Shown piece after piece: positions 52,167 through 60,989 of a stretch of DNA of 64,000 nt (the first letter of the stretch is position 1; each line of letters opens with the position of its first letter). The translations under genes and the position numbers were made by a program. Below the pieces are notes generated by a model that worked only from the letters and a program-made list of their open reading frames with translations, searched no databases and had not been told where the DNA came from. Source of the DNA: Leptolinea sp964446955 (lineage in GTDB: Bacteria; Chloroflexota; Anaerolineae; Anaerolineales; Anaerolineaceae); NCBI GenBank assembly GCA_964446955.1, contig CAYUQJ010000003.1, positions 248,001 through 312,000 of the forward strand. Reading direction: 5' to 3'.

Positions 52167-53048
52167 CTATTTAAATATCGCGGCTGTAATGGCGACAAAT
52201 ACCAGCAAAACATGCATGTAGTACACAATCGACAGAATGGGGTAAACCCACAACTTCGCGGTAGTACATGCAGAACGGACGGTGACCGCTATGCTCCTGT
52301 GGGTATAGACAAAAAGCGGCGTACTGATCACATAAAAAAAGCTCCAGGCCAGCAGCCAGGGCGGGTAAACCCCATGGAATACGCCACCCGCTGCCTGTAC
52401 CGTGAAGAGATTGACGCACATAAATCCCGCGCCGGTCAGACCGGTCACGATAACAAACAGCAAACCGCCGAAGGCTTTCAGGTTTCGCAGCCAGCCCCAA
52501 TCGGATGGTTCATTTCTTCCGGTCAATCCCAGGATGGTAAAGACCCCGATCAGGGCGGAGGAACTGTTGACCAGCATGTCGCTCCAGCCGTACGAGCGGC
52601 CGGGGTGAATACCCTGTTCCAGCTCATCTACAACACCCAGCAAAGAAGCGCACAGAAAGATGAGGATGAACAACCCTTTGCCCCTGTGATCACGCACCAG
52701 TGCGAAGTATAGCAGCCAGGCCAGGAGCACATATTCCGGGATGTGGATGTGCTTGTTCGGGTTGTCCTCAAGGTTCAGGATGACAGCCACTATCAACGCG
52801 CAGGGGATGAGATAGAGCGCGTTCTTCCACTCGATCCGCGACAGTCGCAGGTAGGCGATAAATGCCAGCCCGAAAAGGATTATGATCACAAAGGGGATCT
52901 TTCCGGCAAAAACCAGCCCGTATTTGCCTTCGATGTAACGATAGACAACGATGGCGTTGGGGATGAGGAAGACGTACAGAACAATCAAGACCCACAGCAA
53001 TGATGGCGGTAGTATCTTGAGCTTTTTCAGTAAGGCTTGATCGGACAT
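52167..53048 (-). CDS. VanZ-like membrane protein
   Basis: 293 residues with eight or so hydrophobic segments. Residues about 100-175 match the VanZ-like pattern: KHIHIPEYVLLAWLL, then VVDELEQGIHPGRSYGWSDML. The rest has three more helices. VanZ-like proteins are membrane proteins of unclear mechanism, first known from teicoplanin resistance; no van cluster is present here. Start ATG 53048, 15 bases after the tRNA-Arg gene on the same strand. Confidence 0.82.
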   Translation of the reverse strand: MSDQALLKKLKILPPSLLWVLIVLYVFLIPNAIVVYRYIEGKYGLVFAGKIPFVIIILFGLAFIAYLRLSRIEWKNALYLIPCALIVAVILNLEDNPNKHIHIPEYVLLAWLLYFALVRDHRGKGLFILIFLCASLLGVVDELEQGIHPGRSYGWSDMLVNSSSALIGVFTILGLTGRNEPSDWGWLRNLKAFGGLLFVIVTGLTGAGFMCVNLFTVQAAGGVFHGVYPPWLLAWSFFYVISTPLFVYTHRSIAVTVRSACTTAKLWVYPILSIVYYMHVLLVFVAITAAIFK

Positions 53049-53063
53049 TATTCTTTTTATTAT

Positions 53064-53138
53064 TGGCGTCCCCGGGGAGGCTCGAACTCCCGCTTCTAGC
53101 TCCGGAGGCTAGCGCTCTATCCACTGAGCTACGGGGAC
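53064..53138 (-). tRNA. tRNA-Arg (anticodon CCG)
   Basis: A 75-base tRNA including an encoded CCA end. Acceptor arms GTCCCCG/CGGGGAC pair fully; D stem GCTC/GAGC; anticodon stem CTAGC/GCTAG with loop CTCCGGA, giving anticodon CCG, which reads the codon CGG; T stem GGGAG/CTCCC with TTCGAGC loop. Discriminator base is G. Encoded 8 bases after the DUF2344 gene and 15 bases before the VanZ-like gene on the minus strand, so it may be cut from a longer transcript. Confidence 0.96.
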
Positions 53139-53146
53139 GGATGTGC

Positions 53147-53836
53147 CTATTTTACCACGGGCGAATCGGGTTTGAGGAGCAAATTCGTCCGCGCGATGGC
53201 GACCCCACTGGGGTCGATATCCAGCGCGGAGAGCACCTCATCCGCGCGACCGGTGGCTCCCTCACGGGATGCCAGGGTCATCTCCAGCCGGCCGCTGTCG
53301 CCTTCGGGTATGGCTTTCAGGTCAAGGATGAGCGGTCGCAGGTCATAGGGTTTTCCACGGCGTTCGCGCGGCAGGCTGTCGGTTGCCAGAACGCGTTCAA
53401 CAGCATTCTTTACCTGCGCAAAGCAGTCCGCAGAAAAGAGTGAGGTCCGGTACTCAGCCGAGTCCACACGGGTCTGCAATGCCGGGGTTGACAGGGGCAC
53501 CACCTCCGCTGTGATGGCTCGAAGGCCGACAGGCGCCGCCTGATTGACCTGGTCGCAGAATGAAGCCAGGTCGGGGGGATCATTGAACCAGAAATCGGCC
53601 AACTCATGCTCTCCGCTTATACCCAGTGGGATGGCGGAAGCCAGATTGATGCGCGGGCCGGGATTGAACCCCTGGGTATAGGCGACTTTGAATTTCGCGC
53701 GGCGCAACACCCGTTCCCATATCCGTTGCAGGTCGAGTGCCCCGGTATAAATGAGCGGTCCGGTTCGGGAAAATGTCACCCGCACCCGGGTGAGCTCTAT
53801 TGACTGGTTTGGTTGGGGGTTGTTTGTGGTATCCAT
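53147..53836 (-). CDS. DUF2344 (TIGR03936) radical-SAM partner protein
   Basis: 229 residues from ATG 53836, two bases after the radical SAM stop; a GTG at 53842 is possible. The family pattern is clear: RVRVTFSRTGPLIYTGALDL at the start, AYTQGFNPGPRINLASAIPLG, GISGEHELADFWF. In many bacteria DUF2344 is fused to or next to the B12-binding radical SAM protein, as here. Function of the pair is unproven; a role in modifying ribosomal or tRNA-linked molecules has been suspected because of frequent neighbours such as RNase G and L21. Confidence 0.9.
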   Translation of the reverse strand: MDTTNNPQPNQSIELTRVRVTFSRTGPLIYTGALDLQRIWERVLRRAKFKVAYTQGFNPGPRINLASAIPLGISGEHELADFWFNDPPDLASFCDQVNQAAPVGLRAITAEVVPLSTPALQTRVDSAEYRTSLFSADCFAQVKNAVERVLATDSLPRERRGKPYDLRPLILDLKAIPEGDSGRLEMTLASREGATGRADEVLSALDIDPSGVAIARTNLLLKPDSPVVK

Positions 53837-53838
53837 AA

Positions 53839-55746
53839 TCACACACTCGCCGGGGTAGATTTGCGTTTCGGACGGGTAGGCGGGCAGTTCCACTCACCGG
53901 GTCTGATGGTCTTGCGTATACTTTCGTAGGAGGTCAGAATACCGCAATTGTGGCATCCTTCGCGGCAATCATCGCGTATCTCTCCGGCTAGGCTCATACG
54001 GTAATCCTGTTTGAGGTAGTCCAGGTCAATCCCACTGCCCAGATGCTGCCAGGGAAGAACTTCCTCAAGATCACGCGGCCGGTGGCTGTATACGTACGGG
54101 TCGATACCGAATTCCGAATAGGCTTGAAGCCACAGATCAAAACGGAAGCGGTCCTGCCAGGCGTCGAAGCGGCAGCCAAGTTCCCAGGCGCGTTGGATGA
54201 CTCGTGCAGTACGCCGGTCTCCACGTGACAACCAGGCTTCCAGCAGGCTGGATTCCGGATCCGCCCAGGTCATTTTCAAACCGGGTCTTCGAAGTTCATT
54301 GCGCAGGAGCGCGAGTTTTTCGCGGATGGCGTCTGTCTGGTCACAGGCTGCCCACTGGAAAGGCGTGTGCGGTTTGGGGATGAACGTGCTCACACCGGCG
54401 TGCACCTTCACCCGACCGCCGACCTTCTTGCGGCCTATGGCGTGTACCTGCTTGCAAAGATCGGCAATGGCGGCCACATCTTCCATGGTTTCAGATGGAT
54501 GACCGATCATGAAATATAGCTTGATGGATGTCCATCCGTGGTCGAAGATTTCACCCGCGGTTTGCAGAAGCTGTTCGGTGGATACAGGTTTGTTGATGAT
54601 GCGGCGCATGCGTTCAGTGGCCGCTTCAGGAGCCAGGGTAAACCCGCCGGATGGCCTCAGGTCGCGCAGGCGTTCCATCAGCTCAACGGAGAAGGATTCG
54701 ATGCGCAGTGAGGGCAGGGAGACAGAGACCTGACGTCCCGCGAAGCGCTTCGTAAGCGCTTCAGTCAGTTCTGTAATTTGCGTATAGTCAGACGAAGAGA
54801 GCGAGAGCAAGGCCACTTCTTCGTATCCGGTCTGGTCAAGGGCTGTCTCTATGGCGTTCACCACTTCGTCCACCGGCCTTTCGCGAACAGGGCGGAGAAT
54901 ATGCCCGGCCTGACAGAACCGGCAACCGCGGCTGCATCCGCGCATGATTTCCACCGCGACCCGGTTATGAACGGTGTCGATATTGGGAACCAGGAACCGG
55001 GTGACAGGCGGGGGTAGGGGAACGACGAAACGTTTCAATATCCGCTCTGGCGCGTTGGGGTTTAAGATGGTTGTTCCGGTCACCCGTCCTTCTGCGTCAT
55101 ATTGGATGTCATAAAAAGAAGGGATATACATGCCTTCAATACGGGCAAGCTGTTCCAGTAACCGGATCTTGGGTTCGCCGGTGCGTTTCCATTCCTGCCA
55201 TACAGACAGCAGATCTTCCATGACGGCCTCACCGTCCCCCAGGAAGATGGCATCCATAAAGGCGGCCATTGGTTCGGGATTGAATGTGGAATGCCCGCCT
55301 GCGATGATCAACGGGAATGATTCATCCCGATCTGCGGCCAGGAAGGGAATCCCTGCCAGGTCAAATGCGTTTAAGACATTGGTGTATAGCGTTTCGTAAG
55401 GAATGGAAACTCCGATGATATCAAACGCGGTCAACGGGTTCTTGCTTTCCAGGGTATAAAGCGGAATACCGGCGTGACGCATTTCCTCTTCCATGTCTGT
55501 CCAGGGAAGGTAGGCGCGTTCCGCCAGAGCATCTGAGCGGTGGTTGATTGCGTCGTACAGGATTGATATCCCCAGGTTTGGCAACCCGATGTCATAAATC
55601 TCCGGGAAAAGCAAAGCCACTCTGGTTCTTACAGATTGCCAGTCTTTTTGAACCTGGTTGTATTCCCCGCCCACATAACGGCCGGGTTTTTGGACTTTAA
55701 GTAAAACCCGCTGCAGGCGGGTTTCAATTTCGGTTGAAGAAACCAC
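53839..55746 (-). CDS. B12-binding-type radical SAM protein (TIGR03960)
   Basis: 635 residues. The N-terminal region (about 35-190) resembles a cobalamin-binding domain (PNLGISILYDAINHR, IIAGGHSTFNPEPMA). The radical SAM core starts with CSRGCRFC (Cys271, Cys275, Cys278), binding a [4Fe-4S] cluster and SAM, and ends near 500. The C-terminus has further cysteines (CREGCHNCG), possibly a second metal site. Its partner DUF2344 lies two bases downstream. Product unknown. Confidence 0.93.
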   Translation of the reverse strand: MVSSTEIETRLQRVLLKVQKPGRYVGGEYNQVQKDWQSVRTRVALLFPEIYDIGLPNLGISILYDAINHRSDALAERAYLPWTDMEEEMRHAGIPLYTLESKNPLTAFDIIGVSIPYETLYTNVLNAFDLAGIPFLAADRDESFPLIIAGGHSTFNPEPMAAFMDAIFLGDGEAVMEDLLSVWQEWKRTGEPKIRLLEQLARIEGMYIPSFYDIQYDAEGRVTGTTILNPNAPERILKRFVVPLPPPVTRFLVPNIDTVHNRVAVEIMRGCSRGCRFCQAGHILRPVRERPVDEVVNAIETALDQTGYEEVALLSLSSSDYTQITELTEALTKRFAGRQVSVSLPSLRIESFSVELMERLRDLRPSGGFTLAPEAATERMRRIINKPVSTEQLLQTAGEIFDHGWTSIKLYFMIGHPSETMEDVAAIADLCKQVHAIGRKKVGGRVKVHAGVSTFIPKPHTPFQWAACDQTDAIREKLALLRNELRRPGLKMTWADPESSLLEAWLSRGDRRTARVIQRAWELGCRFDAWQDRFRFDLWLQAYSEFGIDPYVYSHRPRDLEEVLPWQHLGSGIDLDYLKQDYRMSLAGEIRDDCREGCHNCGILTSYESIRKTIRPGEWNCPPTRPKRKSTPASV

Positions 55747-55794
55747 CGGTAAACTCCTGGTAATGATATTGATCCGGATCGATTTTACCCGATT

Positions 55795-56586
55795 TTACAG
55801 CGTTGCTTTGTACATACCACCGTCAACCGGAAGCATGACTCCTGTCAGATAGGACGCGGCTGGCGACAGCAAGAAAACGGCGGCGCGGGCAAATTCTTCC
55901 GGAGTTGCCATTCGTCCCAGCGGGGATTCCGCCGATTGTTTTCTTAGCTCTTCATCAATGGTTGAGTGGTTGTTCTTCGCGCGAACGGACAGCAGGTCTG
56001 TCACGCGTTCCGTCACCGTCCAGCCTGGCAGGATGGAATTAACGCGGATCCCATCGCTGCCCAGTTCCAACGCGAGCGATTTTGTCAACCCGATCGTGCC
56101 CAGGCGGAGTGAATTGGAGAGGATCAGGTTGGAAATGGGTTGTTTGGTGGAGATGGATGTGACAGTAAGAACACTGGCTGCTTCCGATTTCCGCAATTCA
56201 GGCAGAGCTGACCGGATTAACCGAACGTGGCTGAGAAAGACCAGATCAAAGGCTTTTTCCCAGGCGGCATCATCAAAACTTTCTAAACCTCCAGCCGGAG
56301 GACCGCCCGTGTTTGTCAACAGCAGGTCCAGACTGCCAAAATGCTTGACGGTTTGTTCGACCAAAAAATTAGCTGCTCCAGGATCTGAAAGATCGCCGGC
56401 CAGAGTGATAACCTCTCCCCCGGTCTCGGTGATGAGTTGGTCTCCGGCTTTTGTCAGCTTTTCGGGATCGCGGCTGTTGATGGCCACTTTCGCACCTTCC
56501 AGTAAAAGCAGGCGGGCGGTCGCGTAACCCAAACCCCGGCTGGCGCCGGTAACCAGCGCGATACGGTCTTTTAATCCCAGGTCCAT
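55795..56586 (-). CDS. SDR-family oxidoreductase lacking the usual Tyr-Lys pair
   Basis: 263 residues, Rossmann fold with TGASRGLGYATA (13-24) and NTGGPP as the NNAG equivalent. Ser144 of the SDR triad is present, but the YxxxK positions are Ser157 and Arg161 (ILSNSLRLG), so classic dehydrogenase chemistry is doubtful. Such Tyr-less proteins are common relatives of FabG. C-terminal FLLSPAASYLTGVMLPVDGG is standard. GGAG ribosome site six bases before ATG 56586. Confidence 0.88.
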   Translation of the reverse strand: MDLGLKDRIALVTGASRGLGYATARLLLLEGAKVAINSRDPEKLTKAGDQLITETGGEVITLAGDLSDPGAANFLVEQTVKHFGSLDLLLTNTGGPPAGGLESFDDAAWEKAFDLVFLSHVRLIRSALPELRKSEAASVLTVTSISTKQPISNLILSNSLRLGTIGLTKSLALELGSDGIRVNSILPGWTVTERVTDLLSVRAKNNHSTIDEELRKQSAESPLGRMATPEEFARAAVFLLSPAASYLTGVMLPVDGGMYKATL

Positions 56587-56596
56587 GCGTATCTCC

Positions 56597-56881
56597 TTAA
56601 AATGATTCGATCCGATATTTCAGGATCTCAATGTCCGGCCAATGCTCCGGAATGAAGTCCAACACATGCTGCAGGTAAGCCTGTACCTCACGGTTGCTGG
56701 TGCTTAACGCGGCACACTGTATGGTTGCTTCCGCGTGGCTGTCAAGATGATCCATTTCCGCAGCGGCGATGTTGAATTCACGTTGAAGCCGTGCAAGGAC
56801 AGGCTTGATCAGGCTGCGCTTCTCTTTGAGAGAATGGCAGTCCGGGAAGGAAATGTATACGGTCAAAAGTCCAATAGCCAA
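56597..56881 (-). CDS. DUF503 (YlxP-like) protein
   Basis: 94 residues, start TTG 56881 with AAGGTG upstream. The family opening is visible: TVYISFPDCHSLKEKRSLIK, followed by FNIAAAEMDHLD. YlxP-like proteins often accompany ribosome assembly and translation genes such as rbfA; function unproven. It shares the minus strand with the SDR, 10 bases apart, and diverges from folC. Confidence 0.9.
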   Translation of the reverse strand: MAIGLLTVYISFPDCHSLKEKRSLIKPVLARLQREFNIAAAEMDHLDSHAEATIQCAALSTSNREVQAYLQHVLDFIPEHWPDIEILKYRIESF

Positions 56882-56966
56882 GCGGCACCTTTTTTCATTT
56901 TATGGATTTGTGATGGGATGTCAAACCCTTGTACGCGTCTGTATTGATGGTGGTATAACTGGCGTC

Positions 56967-56995
56967 TTGCATAAACACCCGCGGATGGTTACAAT
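56967..56995 (+). promoter_or_regulatory. Promoter of folC
   Basis: TTGCAT (56967-56972), 17-base spacer, TACAAT (56990-56995), 25 bases before the ATG at 57021. Confidence 0.5.
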
Positions 56996-57020
56996 CCTCT
57001 GACAGAATCGAAGGAAAACA

Positions 57021-58412
57021 ATGGACCCTGAAGAAAAAGAATACCAGGAAAACTTGGACTATTTGTACAAGTTCGTGGATTACAGCCTCACGCGGAATCT
57101 GGAATACTCGCCGGACAAGTTTAACCTCGACCGGATGAAAATGCTTGCGGCAGAATTAAACGATCCGCAGACGAAATATCCGGTGGTACATATCGCCGGA
57201 ACCAAGGGAAAAGGTTCAACCGCTGCCATGATCGCGTCCATTCTAATGGCCGCGGATTACCGGACAGGGTTTTACATTTCACCGCATCTGGTCGATTTCG
57301 CAGAACGGATCCAGGTTAACAATCTGCCCATCCCGCACGGCACTTTAAACAAGTTGATCGAACAGATGAAGCCGTTGGTTGAGAAGATCGGGCGCCTGAC
57401 GACATTTGAGATCACTACCGCTCTCGCGTTTGAAGCCTTTCGCCGGCAGCATGTGGATGTTGCTGTGGTGGAAGTCGGGTTGGGTGGACGGCTGGATTCG
57501 ACCAACATTGTCAACCCGGAGCTGTCCGTGATCACATCACTATCAATGGATCACATGAAGGTACTGGGAGACACTCTGGAGAAGATCGCCGCGGAAAAAG
57601 CCGGGATTATCAAGCCGGGGAAACCAGTGGTTAGCGCGCCACAACAACCAGACGCTCTGGCAGTAATACAGAAACGGGTGGTGGAGACTAACAGCCAATT
57701 TACACTGGTCGGACGTGATTTGCAGACCCGCTTGGTAAAACACACCCTGGATGGGCAATGGTTTGAAATCAAAGCGACAAATACCAATGACGCGGCTGGA
57801 ACAAATGAAGATGTTGGTTTATTCCCGCCGGATTTTGAAAATGGAGCTGATTTTTACATCCCGCTTCTGGGTCGGCATCAAGTGGATAATGCTGCCACCG
57901 CGATCGCGTCCATAATGAAATTACGTACTTTGGGATTCGACGTGAGCGAAAAGGCTATTCAGGATGGGCTGGCAAGTGTTAACTGGCCATGCCGGTTTGA
58001 GGTCCTGAGTCGTGATCCATTACTGGTTGTGGATTCTGCCCATAATCGGGATTCAGCACGGAAACTTCGCCAGACTATGGAAGACTATTTTCCCGGAAAG
58101 CCGGTGACCCTGATTTTCGGAGCTTCAGAGGATAAGGATATCAACGGCATGTTCAGCGAGCTGCTGCCCATGTGTTCACGGTTAATCCTGACCCGGTCCA
58201 CTCATCCGCGGGCAGCAGACTTGAATACTCTGATAAAATCTGCAGGCTCATTTTCGTGCTCTGTGGTGACAGCCGATTCCATTGAGATCGCGTTGAAATT
58301 CAGCCTGGATCCCGGGGAGCCGGATGGAGTTGTTCTGGCTGCCGGAAGCCTTTTTGTTGCGGCTGCGGTCAGGGAAACCTGGGAAAAACAGAAATCGCCG
58401 GATACGGCATAA
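57021..58412 (+). CDS. folC: Folylpolyglutamate synthase / dihydrofolate synthase
   Basis: Adds glutamate to dihydropteroate or to folates. 463 residues; P-loop GTKGKGST (60-67), FYISPHLVDFAERIQVN, VEVGLGGRLDSTN, and TSLSMDHMKVLG fit the FPGS/DHFS family. AAGGA lies five bases before the ATG. Followed by lon after 28 bases. One or both activities cannot be decided from sequence. Confidence 0.94.
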   Translation: MDPEEKEYQENLDYLYKFVDYSLTRNLEYSPDKFNLDRMKMLAAELNDPQTKYPVVHIAGTKGKGSTAAMIASILMAADYRTGFYISPHLVDFAERIQVNNLPIPHGTLNKLIEQMKPLVEKIGRLTTFEITTALAFEAFRRQHVDVAVVEVGLGGRLDSTNIVNPELSVITSLSMDHMKVLGDTLEKIAAEKAGIIKPGKPVVSAPQQPDALAVIQKRVVETNSQFTLVGRDLQTRLVKHTLDGQWFEIKATNTNDAAGTNEDVGLFPPDFENGADFYIPLLGRHQVDNAATAIASIMKLRTLGFDVSEKAIQDGLASVNWPCRFEVLSRDPLLVVDSAHNRDSARKLRQTMEDYFPGKPVTLIFGASEDKDINGMFSELLPMCSRLILTRSTHPRAADLNTLIKSAGSFSCSVVTADSIEIALKFSLDPGEPDGVVLAAGSLFVAAAVRETWEKQKSPDTA

Positions 58413-58440
58413 TAGGTATAAAGGGAAAAAGAAAACAAAC

Positions 58441-60948
58441 ATGGATGAATGGAATACCGGCAACGGAAATGGAAACGATGAATACTCCGCCGCGCTCCAC
58501 CAGCGAACGGAAGAGCTCTACCGTATACCAAATGCGGTCAGCGATGATAACGGGATCATAGAGCTTCCTGGAGTCGTGCTTACCGATCTGGTAATTTTCC
58601 CGCGTCTCACATTGCCAGTATTTCTCACACCGGGGCCCAACCTGTTGGCCATTCAGGACAGCCAGGAAAATGTGGAACCGGTCATTGGATTAATGAAACG
58701 GGAATGGGAACTCGATTTTCCGGAATCTGGTAAGTATCTGGCTATAGGGATTGAGATGGTTGTTGGCCGGATCTTGACCATGCCGGATGGCAACAGCTCA
58801 GCCCTTGTTCAGGGACGCCGGCGTGTTGAGATCATCGAAGTGCTGGAAGATGGTCCATACCCCCGCGTTCGGGCACGCATAATTGAGGAATCGGTGCGTG
58901 TCACCCGGCGGATAGACGCGCTGATGCGCACCACCCGTGATCTCTTTGAGCGTTGCGTCCAATTGGACCGCAGCCTGCCGGAAGAAGCTCATCTTGTGGC
59001 TATGAACATCAATGAGCCGGGATGGCTGGCGGACATGATTTGCACATCCATCTCGTTATCGATCCACGAGCGGCAAAAACTACTTGTGATCATTGACCCG
59101 GAAGAACGGTTGAAACGGGTTAACTGGCTCCTTGCACAGGAGCTTGATGTGCTTCAGCTGGAAGATGAGATCCAAACCCGCGTTCAGAGCGAGGTTGACC
59201 GCAGTCAGCGGGAATTTTACCTGCGGGAGCAGATGAAAGCTATTCAGGTTGAACTCGGCGAAGGGGATATTTGGACCCGCGAGATCAATGAACTGAAAGA
59301 AAAAATCCAGACAACAGAACTACCACAGGAAGCCAGGACTGCCGCATTAAAAGAGATCGAGCGTTTGAACCAGATGCCGCAAATGGCTCCTGAAGTCGGT
59401 ATCATCCGGACCTATCTGGACTGGATATTAGATTTGCCGTGGTCGATTGCGACAGAAGATAACCTTGATGTAAAACACGCAGCTCAGATTCTTGAGAACT
59501 ATCATTACGGTCTGGGAAAGGCAAAGGACCGCATTCTGGAATATATTGCGGTGCGCAGCCTTAAGCCGAAAAAAGAGCGGCAACCTATCTTGTGCTTTGT
59601 CGGACCGCCGGGAACTGGTAAGACTTCACTGGGGCGTTCCATCGCGGAGGCGCTCGGACGTAAGTTTGTGCGTCTATCACTGGGCGGTGTGCGCGATGAG
59701 GCCGAGATCCGTGGACACCGGCGTACCTATATCGGCGCGTTACCCGGCCGCATACTCCAGACAATGCGCCGGGCTGGTTCCATAAACCCATTATTTATGC
59801 TGGATGAGATCGACAAACTCGGAGCTGACTTCCGGGGTGATCCATCCGCCGCGCTGCTGGAAGTGCTTGACCCCGAACAAAATAACGCGTTCTCTGATCA
59901 TTATCTGGAATTATCATTTGATCTTTCGCGGGTTATGTTCATCACTACCGCGAATGGAATCGGGTCCATTCCTCCGGCTTTGATGGATCGCATGGAGATG
60001 ATTGAATTTCCCGGTTACATTGAAGAAGAAAAGGTCGAGATTGCCCGCCGGTTTCTCATCCCGCGCCAGATGGAAGAAAGCGGTCTGGATGAAGGGGAGA
60101 CAAAGATTGATGAAGCCGCGCTTCGCAAGATTGTACGCGAATATACTTATGAGGCCGGTGTTCGCAATCTGGAACGTGAGATCGGACGTACGTGCCGCAA
60201 GGTAGCCCGTCTAAAATCGGAGAAGAAAAAATTCCCCACTCGGATTACTCCAGCCATCGTGGAAAAGTTCCTCGGTCCGCCGGAATATCTGTTGACCGAA
60301 GCTGAACGTACCGACGAAGTCGGTGTAGCTACAGCCATTGCATGGACGGAAAATGGCGGTGAGATCATGCCGGTTGAGGTTTTGATCCTGGACGGCAAGG
60401 GAAACATGCAGATCACAGGGCAGGTAGGTGAGGTCATGCAGGAATCAGCCCAGGCAGCGTATTCTTACCTGAAATCGCGGTGTAAAGAATTGATGATCGA
60501 TCCCAAAGAATTTGAAGATCTTGATATTCACATTCATATCCCTGAAGGGGCCATACCGAAAGATGGCCCGAGTGCGGGGATAACCATCGCCACGGCATTG
60601 ATATCTGCTTTTACTGAAAGACCCATACATAAAGATGTGGGTATGACCGGGGAGATCACCCTGCGAGGCCGAATACTGCCGATAGGTGGATTAAAGGAAA
60701 AAATTCTGGCAGCACATCGCTCTGGATTGAAGCGGATCATCATGCCTGAGCGTAATGTGAAAGACCTGGTTGATGTTCCCAAGAAGGTACTTTCAGATAT
60801 AAAAGTCATATCGGTGAACCACATGGACCAGGTTTTGGATATCGCGCTTCACCCGCCTGTAGATCGGACACCTCGTTTGCACTCACAGAAAAAAACGTCC
60901 ACAAAATCGACGAAGACAAAATCCCACAACGGGAAGCAGGATGATTGA
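58441..60948 (+). CDS. lon: ATP-dependent protease Lon
   Basis: Degrades misfolded and regulatory proteins in the cytosol. 835 residues from ATG 58441; an upstream in-frame extension overlaps folC and is rejected. N-terminal LON domain (about 45-235), coiled coil, AAA+ module with Walker A GPPGTGKT (388-395) and FMLDEIDKLG, and the Ser-Lys protease domain with Ser711 (PKDGPSAG) and Lys754 (GGLKEK). A Lys/Ser/Thr-rich tail of about 30 residues ends it. A strong terminator follows. Confidence 0.96.
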   Translation: MDEWNTGNGNGNDEYSAALHQRTEELYRIPNAVSDDNGIIELPGVVLTDLVIFPRLTLPVFLTPGPNLLAIQDSQENVEPVIGLMKREWELDFPESGKYLAIGIEMVVGRILTMPDGNSSALVQGRRRVEIIEVLEDGPYPRVRARIIEESVRVTRRIDALMRTTRDLFERCVQLDRSLPEEAHLVAMNINEPGWLADMICTSISLSIHERQKLLVIIDPEERLKRVNWLLAQELDVLQLEDEIQTRVQSEVDRSQREFYLREQMKAIQVELGEGDIWTREINELKEKIQTTELPQEARTAALKEIERLNQMPQMAPEVGIIRTYLDWILDLPWSIATEDNLDVKHAAQILENYHYGLGKAKDRILEYIAVRSLKPKKERQPILCFVGPPGTGKTSLGRSIAEALGRKFVRLSLGGVRDEAEIRGHRRTYIGALPGRILQTMRRAGSINPLFMLDEIDKLGADFRGDPSAALLEVLDPEQNNAFSDHYLELSFDLSRVMFITTANGIGSIPPALMDRMEMIEFPGYIEEEKVEIARRFLIPRQMEESGLDEGETKIDEAALRKIVREYTYEAGVRNLEREIGRTCRKVARLKSEKKKFPTRITPAIVEKFLGPPEYLLTEAERTDEVGVATAIAWTENGGEIMPVEVLILDGKGNMQITGQVGEVMQESAQAAYSYLKSRCKELMIDPKEFEDLDIHIHIPEGAIPKDGPSAGITIATALISAFTERPIHKDVGMTGEITLRGRILPIGGLKEKILAAHRSGLKRIIMPERNVKDLVDVPKKVLSDIKVISVNHMDQVLDIALHPPVDRTPRLHSQKKTSTKSTKTKSHNGKQDD

Positions 60949-60953
60949 TCCTC

Positions 60954-60989
60954 AGGGCTGTCACTGCAATAGTGACAGCCCTGTTTTTT
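60954..60989 (+). terminator. Terminator after lon
   Basis: Perfect 12-bp stem AGGGCTGTCACT/AGTGACAGCCCT (60954-60965, 60971-60982) with GCAAT loop and a GTTTTTT run. Confidence 0.92.

Noticed and set aside
58324..58440. In-frame 5' extension of lon over the folC end
   Set aside because: Basic, non-conserved residues and overlap with folC codons; ATG 58441 gives the normal start of the family.
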